From positions 5,180,501-5,244,500 of the forward strand of contig CM062199.1 of NCBI GenBank assembly GCA_031216445.1: a stretch of 64,000 nt of DNA, in the 5' to 3' direction. The position numbers and the translations under genes were made by a program. The notes beneath the pieces are model-generated. The model saw nothing but the letters and a program-made list of their open reading frames with translations, was not told the origin of the DNA and did no database searches. This DNA is from Lateolabrax maculatus (taxonomy: Eukaryota; Chordata; Actinopteri; Acropomatiformes; Lateolabracidae). Positions 11,957 through 21,987 of this stretch are shown one piece after another; position 1 is the first letter of the stretch; each line of letters starts with the position of its first letter.

Positions 11957-13519
11957 ATTTTAATTAATATTCTGACAGTGTGTACATGACTGTTTCCATA
12001 GTGACGAACCTGGTGCAGACTGGAAGGGAAAAGGTGTTATGAAAAAAGAATAAGACCTGTCTGAATTAAACAGTAGTAGTTTCTGCTTCAAATCATATTG
12101 TTTGAAATGAAAAGGAGACGCATTTAAGCTGCTTCACTAATCATTATGATAAAGTAACCATAACCAGCATAATTAAAGTATTAATTAACAATACCTACTA
12201 GCCTTACATTTTTATTATTAAGTAATACGAAGCCGTAACCATCAGGCATTCATGAACTTTTGTAAAATGTAAATATACACAACATTTACATAATCTTTCA
12301 TCAACAAGTCCCTGATTTAAATAAAAAATGTTGCCAGTTTCAGATTAGTGCTTGCCCGTGCTGAAATCATTTAATATTTGAGCATTTACTGATGCCACCA
12401 TGAATCAATAGCCTGTATACCATGAACCAAGATAAAACTACATCTGCAACAGTTAGTTTTTTCACTAACACACAAGGAAAGCACTCTGATCCACAGTTCA
12501 TGGCGCTGAAAACAGGAGGTCCTGCTTGAGCTCCAGACTCCCGTCTTCCTCCTCCTCCTCCTCCCTGCTGTCACATGCATTCAGACTCCAGGCTCACTAA
12601 TCACACTGTGATTCCTCCAACCTTTAGCGTTAAGGTTATTGCACTTTGAGCAATATTTCTCTGCAAGGCAAAGCTGTGGGTGGGAGGCTGTGTGTGTGTG
12701 TTCTGGGAGGTCAGGGGTAAAGGGGGACATGATGAATGGTATGGCTGAAGTCTAACTCTGCATTGGCCGGATCGATGTTGATGATGCATATACATAATGT
12801 AAACTCGCTGTAGCTTCCACAACAACTGTGTGATTCATCTTCACCACGACAGTAATGCAACGCTGTGACTCAACTGATGTGTGATGATGTTCAAAAGGGC
12901 ATTAATGACCAGTGTCCATTCATTATGATTATTATTATATAATCAGCCTTAATTAATGAAATAATGGATTTTGGAGTGCCTCAAGAGAAAGCTCTTTGGT
13001 GAAAGCAGATGGTAGAAAACGGAGCAGGGTCGACATGAGCGCACTTGTGTCGTCCAGCTTTGTGATAAAAAAAAAAAGAAAAGCGCGTCTTTATCGGTTT
13101 AGGTCGCTCTTTGGAGCCCCGGCACTCTGCATCTCGACAGCAACACTAACCTCTCAGGTTACAGCTCCAATCAATAGCGGGAGAAGTGATGAGCTCAGCG
13201 AGGAGAAACACAAACTCTGCATTATCAGATCTTCTTATTGAGCCAAAAGCAACGGGTCATGTTCAGGAGTCAAGATTTGAACAGGATGCAGTACAGTTTG
13301 GGCCAAATGCAGGTACAGGGAGAGATACACTGGGGGACACTGTGATAATACTTATATACTTATATACAATCAGTTGTTTGAGAGAAACTAAGTAAACTTT
13401 TTCTGAACAGTTGCTACTGTGACCACAAGAAGTCATAAAGCCAGCAAACTCACTCAGTATTATTTGTTTTTTATGCTGCTTATGAAGGGCAGTCAGAGGG
13501 ACATAGCGTACTTTTTAGT

Positions 13520-13655
13520 TACTTTAAAGCAAGACTACGTACCAAAAGAAGAAACTCATTCTTCCTCATATAAATACACAGTTGAACTTGTTTTGCTGCT
13601 GCAGCCTGACTTGGTCCAGTGTGATCATAAGGTAACATTAGCTAATGTTGGCAAA
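13520..13655 (+). mobile_element. Interspersed repeat fragment (pair with 61851-61975)
   Basis: It begins 'aaagcaagactacgta' and continues with an 'aaagaagaa' patch and a 'cattagctaatgttgg' ending. The segment at 61851-61975 shows the same order of motifs ('agcaagactatgtaa', 'aagaagaatg', 'ggctaatgttag'). The two look like diverged copies of one dispersed element. Confidence 0.5.
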
Positions 13656-13784
13656 CCTTAAACAGACAGGACATAACGTGTTATTCAGAGAGCGTCACTG
13701 GTGTTGGTAGGCAGATTTCTTTTAACCCTTCGCGCAGAGCCAGGCCAGTTCTTTCCAGTAGATCTTCTCAACTACTGCTCTGCA

Positions 13785-13832
13785 GGAAAGCAAATAAGGA
13801 AATTTCCCAATAAGGTCTAAGTACTTCATTAA
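13785..13832 (+). mobile_element. Short fragment of a teleost MITE-like repeat
   Basis: 'gaaagcaaataaggaaattt' followed by 'cccaataaggtct' resembles the right end of the element at 61470-61850. It is short and diverged. Confidence 0.35.
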
Positions 13833-13840
13833 GGTGTCGC

Positions 13841-13871
<31 letters not shown>
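13841..13871. repeat. (TAA)n trinucleotide repeat
   Basis: Uninterrupted TAA/AAT repeat of about 10 units. Confidence 0.95.
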
Positions 13872-13879
13872 CTAATGAA

Positions 13880-14040
13880 AATGCTCTGAAAGAGGTAATT
13901 TCTGCTTAATAACATTTTACTGATTATACTTCAGTAAATATTGTGAATGCAGAACTTTTAATTGCAGTTTAGTACATTAATATTGCAGTATTGTTACTTA
14001 TACTGAAGTAAAGGATCTGAAAACATCTCCCAGTACTGCA
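13880..14040 (+). mobile_element. 3' part of the 'cagtggtgg' teleost repeat
   Basis: The motifs 'attttactgattatacttc', 'gtgaatgcagaactttta', 'gttacttatactgaagtaaa' and 'ggatctgaaaacatctccca' follow the order of the right half of a very common fish element. Its left half is seen at 46071 onward. The right end is 'cagtactgc'. Confidence 0.65.
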
Positions 14041-14045
14041 TTAAA

Positions 14046-16573
14046 TAAAGGCCATCAGCAAAGTGAGTAATGCTCCTCAAAGTGCCCCTCCTGTCAAACC
14101 ACAGTCTGTAATGGCCAGCCCAAACAGAGGCTGTATCACCAACACAGACAGCTTGCTTTCCATTTACTCAGACATGTCTGCTGAGATCAAGAGGAAAAAA
14201 TGAAGACAGCGTCTCCTCAGATCCATCTTGCATGACTAACTATCACACACAGGGGGACTTGACAACTTGATGAAAGTCTCTCTCCTTAGCAATAAAACAC
14301 AACTCATCTTTAGAGCAAAATGTTTATCATTTACAATACAGCAAGCTTAGAGGGAGAGGAGGTCAGAAAGAATAACTCAGATGGGGTTATAAAAAGGGAA
14401 ATTTCCCTTAACTTCCCCTTTTCCTTTAGACCACATGTGCTGAGGAGTTGAATCACACATTTGAAACCACTGGTAAAAACAAACCAGATAGGGGTGATTC
14501 GTCAAACATTCACAGACAGTTAAAGAAAGACGGATGATCGCTGAACTAATCTGTGAGCAAAAATGTCCCTGTCACATTCACAGAGCCATAAATACACTTA
14601 ATGTATAGCATGAAGCGTAACACAACAGGGAACAAGGAAAAAGAAATGTCTTCCTACGCCATATAACCACAGGAATAGACCGCAAATCATTACTTCAGAG
14701 TTGTACAGTAAAGATTTTCTTAATCATTGCAAAACTAATTATTTACACAAACAGAGTTTACCCTAAAGCTTGACTTAAGTAGTTTCACTGCGGTGGGGAT
14801 GAATGAGAGCCTGGGTCTACTGAAGTCGAGGCCTTCTACTCTACAGAAAACTACATTTACGTAGCTTAGTTAGTAACTTCATGTGAGTATGTTAATCTTT
14901 GATACAAATAATCTGTGATCATTATTAGTCAACATGGTTAAACTGAATGTGCTTAGTTGAAGCAGAATCCTGATTTCTGGTTTGGTAAACCTATGCTTTA
15001 CTAAGCAGTCTTCGTAGATGGGTCACTAGTCTTGAAAACTCTTGGATGGTTTTCGAGAAGTGCATTTGCGTCACGGCAATTATGTATCTCACAGGTTCAA
15101 TGTTTTTTTACCCAATGTGAGTCAATAAGTAAGAAAGAGCTGCTTCCCTTGTCACGATTAACAGAGCCGTCCTCAGAAAAAACTATGATCAGGAAGTTTG
15201 CCAGTCGTAAACCCAAAATCAAGCTTCAAAACATCTCCTGACGTCACACCGATAGCTCTTCTTAAGTCTATAATGTTATTTCTCTGATGTTATTTAGCAG
15301 GGAAATTACTACCCCAGGTGTGGCGTCCTTGAATATGAGGGCTGCATGTTTCCAGCGGCTGGGTTCTCCTTTCAGCTGGAGTGATGAAGACGCAAAAGCC
15401 GCAGTTGAGTCACTCAGAGCGGGTCTTAATTACCTTTCCTTAAACGTCAACTGTACTCAGCATTTGTGCTCGTCATCTGGCCCCTTTGAAACATCTGCTG
15501 TTGAAAATATCGTTCACTGATCTTGGAAACGGCAATCACGACGTGTATAGTGTTTCTTCAGCTTATTGGCCACATGTATGTCTAATTTAAATCCTTTCAG
15601 GCCTACAGTACCACCCGGTTATGTGTCTCGTCATCTGTCCCAGTCCGTTCTCCTTCCTCGACATACAGACCTAAATTAGTCGCTACAAAGCTCAGCCTCT
15701 CTGCCTCTATTTTCATCTGGATTGGTTTTTATTTCTGAACTGACCTCCTCTCGAGTTTCCCTCACAGCAGATGCGTCATCCTGTTAGTGGGACACACTCT
15801 CCTCATTTTGGTGACAAAGTCCTTGGAGGAAGATACAGTGTCGGTACGGTCAATGATACTGTTGACTCTTGAAACACAGACCAGTTTATGTGGACAAAGC
15901 ATCCTTGAAAAGCCAGGGAGCAGTCATTAGTTCAGACACTGAACACATTCTCTAAGTGCAAAGCATGTGTACTGTCCAGTGATCCCACTGGGACTCCTGC
16001 CACTTAAGTTCCCTTGACAGAGCCATCACAGATCCCAGGAGAGTCTCATAATGCCATGCAGGGCGAGCGACATGCTGATACTACCTGCTCAAGGACTTTT
16101 TGGAAATTAAGGTGATTACAATCACCTATTACAGTGCTGAGGGCATCAGCACATTGCACTTTCTGAATCATCCTGATAATTACAGCAGAGTTGGTGTCGG
16201 CCTCGGGGTGAAAGTGAACAGTGACAAATCAGTGAACACCCTGGGGGACAGAGAGAACTTAGAGATGCAGAAAGGAGTTCAATGTCGGGAGGACAAACCT
16301 GCTCTCGCACCGCGGCACCGGTGAATCATCTGCTATTAATATATGGGCACACAATCTGTTTCTGTGATATTATGGCCATCTTGCTGTAACAGTATGTCCA
16401 GAGTTAAGCTCATGCTGGATCAGTAGTGCTTTTAAATATGACAAAATGTGTGTATTCCAGTACACAACAACGCAATCCACAAAAAACTGTAATGAAGAGC
16501 CAGAGAAAATACATTTTTCAGGCAACGTTCCTTCCAGTCTAGTTCAATGGCATCTATTGCTCCACATATTCTA
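14046..16573. other. Intronic sequence, no feature seen
   Basis: No OXR1-like exon, RNA gene or clear repeat was found in about 2.5 kb of mixed composition. Confidence 0.4.
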
Positions 16574-16814
16574 CAGTGGGGTATCCCAAAAGGGTTGCGA
16601 GATAAATCAAGAGGGTTGTAAGACAACTGACAGGATGGAAAAGCATTATCAATCAAACAATTTATTTCCTATGCAAGCTCCTATAATCTGCTTATTAATT
16701 GCTGGATTTTAACCTGGTGTTAACCCATTCAACATGCAACCATTGATGGTGGGTCTTAAGTGGACATTGCAATACTTCAGGAGGTCACAAGCCAAACACG
16801 TTTGGAAACCACTG
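16574..16814. mobile_element. hAT-like non-autonomous element (CAGTGG...CCACTG)
   Basis: The left end reads CAGTGGGGTATCCCAAAAG and the right end, reverse-complemented, reads CAGTGGTTTCCAAACGTG. CAGTGGTTCCCAAA-type ends are typical of short hAT-derived elements in fish. The interior has 'gggttgcgagataaatcaag' and 'aggaggtcacaagcc'-type motifs of the same family. No coding capacity. The 8-bp flanks (atattcta and tcctagag) do not match, so the target duplication is not preserved. Confidence 0.65.
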
Positions 16815-17727
16815 TCCTAGAGCAACTTAGAAATCTGATCTTTAATCTACTGCTCAATAGTTAGAGGCTGCACAGAGCCGTGACTTTGCACATTTTTAGT
16901 TCAATATACTTTTTTAAAAATTTTTTTTAAGTTTTTACTTTTGGTAAAAAGGTTTAGGCAAAGATAGAAAGAAGGGGAAATTGATATTAAAGTGCAGAAA
17001 AATGTTTCACTTTTGTTTGTCAGCAAGTCTTATCTCTCCATCACAGATCTGATCAATACATGTTAAAGCTTCAGGGCGCTGCACTGACTCTGCTTCAGGA
17101 ATCTGGAGTACCGTCTTTCTAGTTTCTTCACAGACTACGATAATCAAATCAGATGGAAAAAAACACATTACAATCATACACACTACTGTATCTGTTCAAC
17201 CAGTGTCAGCTCTCAGGACATCCAGGGAAGAGTCATAAGCTGCTGATTACAGCTGAGACCGGATGATCTGCAGGAGCATGTTGCGCCGCAGTACGCGTTT
17301 CAATGCCTGCAGGTGTGGCAATTCTGTGTTTACAGTAGAAACCTTAAATGTGTCTCTAATGGTGCTTTTTTAAAATCGTTCTAAACTTCTGCTTCCTCAC
17401 CAGGTAAGTCTGCAGCAGTTTGCAGTCAGTCTGTCCATCTCAGTCGCTCCTGTATCTGCCAGTTACAGCAATACATGAGACAGCTGTGTGATGAACAGCG
17501 ACTACAAAGAAGATGTCAAACAGCCTTCACAAAACAATCCTGCATGTCGTAAATCATCATGTTGCCAGTGTGACTTATCCAAACAGCTGAGAGCGAAACT
17601 GCATTCCTGCTTTTGTCTCTTTTCTACCCATCTGTGAAGACAGAGCAACAACTTCTCAGCCCCAATGACCACCCTTGTGAACTCTTTGACACACATTCCA
17701 GGTAAATTTTCAAACGCTCAAGGCCGT

Positions 17728-17742
17728 CCCCTAACCCTAACC
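17728..17742 (+). repeat. Telomere-like CCCTAA motif
   Basis: About two and a half CCCTAA units sit at the left margin of the repeat at 17745-18061. This is too short to be an interstitial telomere block. Confidence 0.5.
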
Positions 17743-17744
17743 CA

Positions 17745-18061
17745 CTTTAAATCAGGAACTACTTTGATAATCATTTAATTGTTTAAGTGATTAAGCAAAA
17801 CGACTAACATGACCTGGTTTCAGCTGTGTGACTGTGAAGATTTGTCCCTCTTCTTTGTCTTCTGCGATTAAAAACTGAATATCTTTGGGTTTTAGACTTT
17901 GGTCTGACAAAACAAGCAACTTAAAGACGTCAACTTAGGTTCTAGGAAATTGTGGTCAAATTTTCTTTTGACATTTTAAAGAACAAATGATTCGTTGATT
18001 AATGGAGAACGTAATTGGCAGATTAATCGATAATGGAAATAATCATGAATTGCAGCCCTAA
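17745..18061 (+). mobile_element. Teleost 'GATTAATCGATAAT' interspersed repeat, copy 1
   Basis: It contains 'ctgaatatctttgggtttta', 'acaaaacaagcaacttaaag', 'aggaaattgtggtcaa', 'cagattaatcgataatggaa' and the terminal 'attgcagccct'. This is the typical order of an abundant teleost interspersed repeat, and this copy looks near full-length. A second, partial copy in the opposite orientation is at 21787-21935. There is no open frame of note. Confidence 0.75.
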
Positions 18062-18363
18062 GCCACATTTCACAGTCTTAATTCAGCAGAGGGAGCTGGC
18101 TCAGGTGTCTTCACATGACTTAAATGTGGCCTAGAAGTTTCGTCATGTGATGGCAAATCATCATATGTGGAAGGGGGGGGATCGCAAGTTGGATCTGAAT
18201 GGCCTCTTTGATTTTCAAAACCACTGCTACCAATATGCAGACTTTGACTCAGATAAAGTGAGTAACAAACACTCTCACTTGTTTTATGAGACTCCATATG
18301 AAATATGAGCGTCACACTTTACTGGCCACAGAAATGCTCCAGGTAACATGAACTCACTAAGTG

Positions 18364-18421
18364 CATTTAACTCTGGTGTGTGAGGATCACCTGTGTGATC
18401 CTCACACACCAGAGTTAAATG
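18364..18421. repeat. Perfect 27-bp inverted repeat with 4-nt loop
   Basis: Arm 1 is 18364-18390, the loop CTGT is 18391-18394, and arm 2 is 18395-18421. I compared the arms base by base and found no mismatch. The first bases outside the arms (G and A) do not pair, so the repeat stops sharply. The structure can form a hairpin in DNA or RNA. Confidence 0.95.
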
Positions 18422-18518
18422 ATCTGTTGCTGAGGGGTTAGTGCGGAGAGTGCGACCGGGCCCTTCAGTGTTCAACACGTCAAGGCGTGCGGGGCCCACC
18501 CTTGGTTGGTTCGCTCAC

Positions 18519-18702
18519 CACCTCGGCGCCCACCCTCGCCTCTAACATCTTCTTCCCACTTCCACCACCGGACTCCACGTCTAGTTAGTCTCATTCTTTC
18601 CCCCTGAGTGGGGCAGTAGCCTGCAGACACAAGCCGCCCCCGCGGTCCACTCTGCTGCTGGAAGAGAGGGGCACAGGGACTGCTAATGAACCCGACCGCC
18701 AT
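18519..18702 (-). CDS. Possible additional alternative first exon of OXR1 (low confidence)
   Basis: This block is CpG-rich. On the minus strand an ATG at 18702 opens a frame (MAVGFISSPCAPLF...) that stays open for 61 codons to a good donor, GTG|GTGAGC at 18519. The exon would end in phase 1 with a G, exactly what the OXR1 exon at 4334 needs to complete its Asp codon. Against this, the predicted peptide is Arg/Gly/Trp-rich, resembles no OXR1 start I know, and the ATG has C at -3. GC-rich DNA is often open by chance, and a third of donors would match the phase. It could be a CpG island without a coding exon. Confidence 0.22.
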
Positions 18703-20110
18703 CCGCGGCGTTTCAAGAGCAGCAGAGCATGCATCTGATTAATCTTTGTCCTAATTAGATCCAACAATTAACCTGCCTGCCACCGAGCTCTGGAGCCTGA
18801 TGACTCTGCATGAGCTGAAAGCCCCTGTACATTAAACCAGAGCAGGGTGAGAGTCACACTGCAACTTTCTCTGTACTCAGAACAACCAATTAATGCCAGC
18901 TAATAGTGCAAAGCATTCTGTGTGATATTTCCAGGGATCGTGTGGCCGAGAGCTCGGATCTGTTCCTGCTTTTCATTTCAACAGTGCTACATGTTTCCGC
19001 TTTTAATTCAAAGTCAGAGAAGCCACCGATGGGTCTCGTAATGAATTATGTGTGAGAGGCAAAGCAGAATGAAAAAAAAAATCCAATCTTCATTAATATG
19101 GAGATACTCCCTGATGTGAGAAGCCTTGAGGACGTACTTGTTCGCTCACTGCGCTGCCTGCTGATCTGAAATACTTGGAATGCCTCACTTGTTACAGGCG
19201 GCGTGTCCTGACAACAACACTGGACAGACAGAGAGAAACCACCGAGGACGTGAACTCAGCGGATTTTAAGAAATGTGAAAATCAGCCAGGGAGGCGAGCA
19301 CGGCGACCCTCAGTGCTGTGAACACATTGCCCAGGAAGTCTTCCTTAATGTGTGCAACAGCAAGTTGTGCAATGCATTTGCATCCCCATGTTCAGCCTCA
19401 TGATGCAGACTCCCAAACTGACACATAGGAAGAAGAAGAAACCTTCTGTGCTGAGAAAATCCTCTCAGCTTTGAGCTTTAGTTCAGCAGAAAATGCACAA
19501 GGAAAACTTTTATTTGCTCACCGTCTCTACTGGTGTTGTTTTCCTGCTTGCAGAAACACTGTCACCCCGCAGACTGTGTAAAACTTGTATTCAAGACGCC
19601 CAAAGAGAAACAACGTAACTAACGTCACTATTTCAGCTGACTAGGCTGTTTGCTGTTTGAGTTGCAACATCTGGTCGTTAAATGTCATAATCTAATTTCC
19701 TACTGAGTAATGTGTCTATCTCTGTCTAAATGTTCGAGGGAGCTCAGTATGATCTGAAAGTATCGCCGTATTTACATAAACTCAACTTTCGCGTTTGCCA
19801 CGCCGTTCAAGAGGCTGCGGAAATAATGACGCAAAAAAACCTGTAATAAAAGTTGAAATTATATTGGAATAAGCGACATGAAATGAATAAAACTCGGCCG
19901 AATTTAAGGGTGACTCTTGATGTTTATTTCTTGACATTAACGTATGTTCTGCCACGTAGGAAAATGATCAAAAAGACGAGGAAACGCTAAATTGACCATT
20001 TTTCAAAGGGGATTTGGCACCTCGCTGGTGGTTGCGCTGGAGGGTGAGTGTTGGTGTTAACACGTCGCCTTGTCTTCTCCAAACCACCGACTAACGGTGC
20101 TGAAAGTCAG
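18703..20110. other. Intron just downstream of the alternative first exon, no gene seen
   Basis: It contains several TAATTA/ATTAAT-type homeodomain-like words in otherwise non-repetitive sequence (about 18735-18770, 18890-18905, 19040-19100). Such composition is common in conserved non-coding elements, but conservation cannot be judged from one sequence. Confidence 0.3.
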
Positions 20111-20116
20111 ACTCAC

Positions 20117-20273
20117 CTGCCCTGCAGTGGCCGGGGTGTGTGTCGTGGTCAGACCGGACCTGGAGCTGCTGGACCTGGACGCTGTCCTGTCCGGCACCAG
20201 GCCACAGTCTCTGGGAGATTGCGTCCCTGACAACTTTCGCCCCGCTGCCCGTAACAGAAATTATGAAGTCCAT
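20117..20273 (-). CDS. oxr1: OXR1 alternative first coding exon
   Basis: The minus strand reads MDFIISVTGSGAKVVRDA, ISQRLWPGAG and so on for 52 codons plus one base, up to donor GCAG|GTGAGT. A known mammalian OXR1 isoform starts, from memory, MDYLTTFTGKSGRLLRG and has RLW a few residues later, then joins DTGQKK. The shared pattern MD(F/Y)xxxxTGxxG...RLW at the same distance from the start supports orthology. The exon ends in phase 1 with G, so G+AT restores the Asp of DTGQKK in the exon at 4334. The chosen ATG is the first in-frame ATG and has G at -3 and G at +4. The rest of the exon is Gln/His-rich and not obviously conserved. This start would replace the LKKKSQSVDI segment with a different N-terminus. 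Confidence 0.85.
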
Positions 20274-20420
20274 AACGCTGCTGCTGCGAAAAACCCCGAC
20301 AAGCTTTTTCAAAGTGCTGCGAAGCCCGCGGTCATCGCTCAAAAACACTGCTGGCAAAAAGCAGCAGGCTGAAACTCGTGGTGTGAAAAGCCTCAGTGCA
20401 TTCCTATACAGGAACTATTT
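20274..20420 (-). promoter_or_regulatory. Probable promoter and 5' UTR of the alternative OXR1 start
   Basis: By eye about 16 CpG dinucleotides lie in 20100-20345, far denser than the surrounding intron, as expected at a promoter. On the minus strand a TATA-like word, TGTATAGGAA, is at 20410-20401. That would put a start site near 20375 and leave about 100 nt of 5' UTR. A long T-run (20447-20467) lies just upstream. Confidence 0.4.
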
Positions 20421-20480
20421 GACACACGTCAACCAGTGCAAACTTTACTTTTTTTTTTTTTTTTTTTGCCCCTAGTGGAG

Positions 20481-21786
20481 TCAAGCTGTGCAACAGAGTT
20501 TGGCAACAGACTGCTGCCCTATTGGCCTATATTTACAGTGCATGTGCATTTAAAATACTCTCCATATGTAAATCCAAAAAAAAAAAGGGGGGGTTTTAAT
20601 TCCAAAATATCTACAGATAAGGCAACATTTTCACTAGGCAATTAGATTTTTACTTTTTTTATTTAATGTTTACTGATTGACTATTTATATTTCACTTAGG
20701 GTTCTCATATACAGATATTTGTGTAGGCTTACGCTTCATTTGAAATGAACCGGCTGCAGATTCAATGCTGATTGAAAAAGGTCACTATACTGCAATTCAG
20801 ATCATGGACATGGAAACTGAACTTTAAAAAACCTTTAAAACATAAATAAATATATGCGTAAAAGACGCAGCCCAGCTCAACCCACACCAATTTGCACACT
20901 GTTGCTAGGATATTTCATAGCCATCAGGTGCGGGGCTCCACGGCACCCAGGAGAATGACATCCATCTGACTCCCACCATAATACCATTCTAATAAATTGA
21001 GACTTTCACATTCGGAGCCAAAAGTAGCCCACACTCCTGCTCCTATATGCAACTCAAGGGGGCATAGTGAGAACTCCAAGACCTGTGACATATAAGTGTC
21101 TGCTCGTCTAGTGAGGGATGGCGGGAGATGGCATTTGCGGTGCGTAAATGAATGTGGAAAAGTGAAAAGTCAACAGACCAGGACAGGGTGTAATAATTGG
21201 GCAGCAGACTCGGGTAGTGAACTAGAAACACTGTGTTGCATTATTCATTCAAGGGCAGAGCTGTGGCCAGACAGAAGTCAGTAGTGTAAAGAAGGCCTGT
21301 AATGTTTCACGTGAATTAGAGGAAGTGATTAAAATGGGGGACCTGGTTCACATTTGCTCACTCAGGTAAAGAGGGAGGAAGTGTCTGTGCGGTATCGGTG
21401 TTTCTTTCCTGCAAGGTGGCCTGAGGTTGAAGCAGCTGTTATAATTGAGTACATTGAATCAATGTGATTTGAGACTGAGTCAGGGCCATGTTGAATACTG
21501 AATGTCCTCCATCTGCTGGTTACATTGGGTAGTGCACGCTGTGGGGTCCTCCCTCAGTGAAGAGTTAAGGTGAACAGCAGCAATCAAAATAAAAAATATA
21601 GATGATGTTACTAAAACTAAGTCCTTTGCAAAAAATATTAACAATTCTTGGAAATTTGCTTAACTTAACATGTTTTTTTTACTTTTACTTCGTCCCAAAC
21701 TCGCTATTCACGAGGATATAACCCTTTTCTGCTTTTTTGCCTGGTGTAACCTGAATGCAACTTTAGTTCTGTGCAAATGAGTAAGG
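20481..21786. other. Intronic sequence, no gene seen
   Basis: A/T-rich and mixed intron with A- and G-homopolymer runs at about 20576-20594. No exon or RNA gene was recognised. Confidence 0.4.
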
Positions 21787-21931
21787 CAGCTACTAACGAC
21801 TTTGTCATTATCAATTCATCCGTTGCTAATTTTACTGATTAATCGATAAATATTTAATGAATTGGTCATCAATGTCAGAACAAAGGTGAAAAACGACCCA
21901 CAGTCCAAAACATAATTAATATACAGTGATT

Positions 21932-21935
<4 letters not shown>
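21787..21935 (-). mobile_element. Teleost 'GATTAATCGATAAT' repeat, copy 2 (partial, inverted)
   Basis: It starts 'gcagctactaacgac', then 'ttactgattaatcgataaat', 'atgtcagaacaaaggtgaaa' and 'cagtccaaaacat'. This matches the reverse complement of the right half of the element at 17745-18061. It runs directly into a long (AC)n array. Confidence 0.65.

Positions 21936-21983
<48 letters not shown>
21935..21983. repeat. (AC)n microsatellite
   Basis: About 24 uninterrupted AC units, abutting an interspersed repeat. Confidence 0.95.

Positions 21984-21987
<4 letters not shown>

Larger units (their letters stand above)
4335..20116 (-). other. oxr1: OXR1 intron between the alternative first exon and the LysM-start exon
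   Basis: The intron boundaries follow from donor GTGAGT at 20116-20111 and acceptor ...ttcag at 4335, giving 15,782 bp. For transcripts that start further upstream, the intron extends to 38633 (34,299 bp). Repeats and other structures inside it are listed separately. Between them, 5441-9540, 9801-11650, 11960-13520, 14046-16570 and 16815-17740 hold nothing I can support as a gene or RNA. Confidence 0.85.

Noticed and set aside
18364..18421. MicroRNA precursor
   Set aside because: The hairpin is perfect, only 58 nt long and has a 4-nt loop, unlike a Drosha substrate. Template switching is the better explanation.
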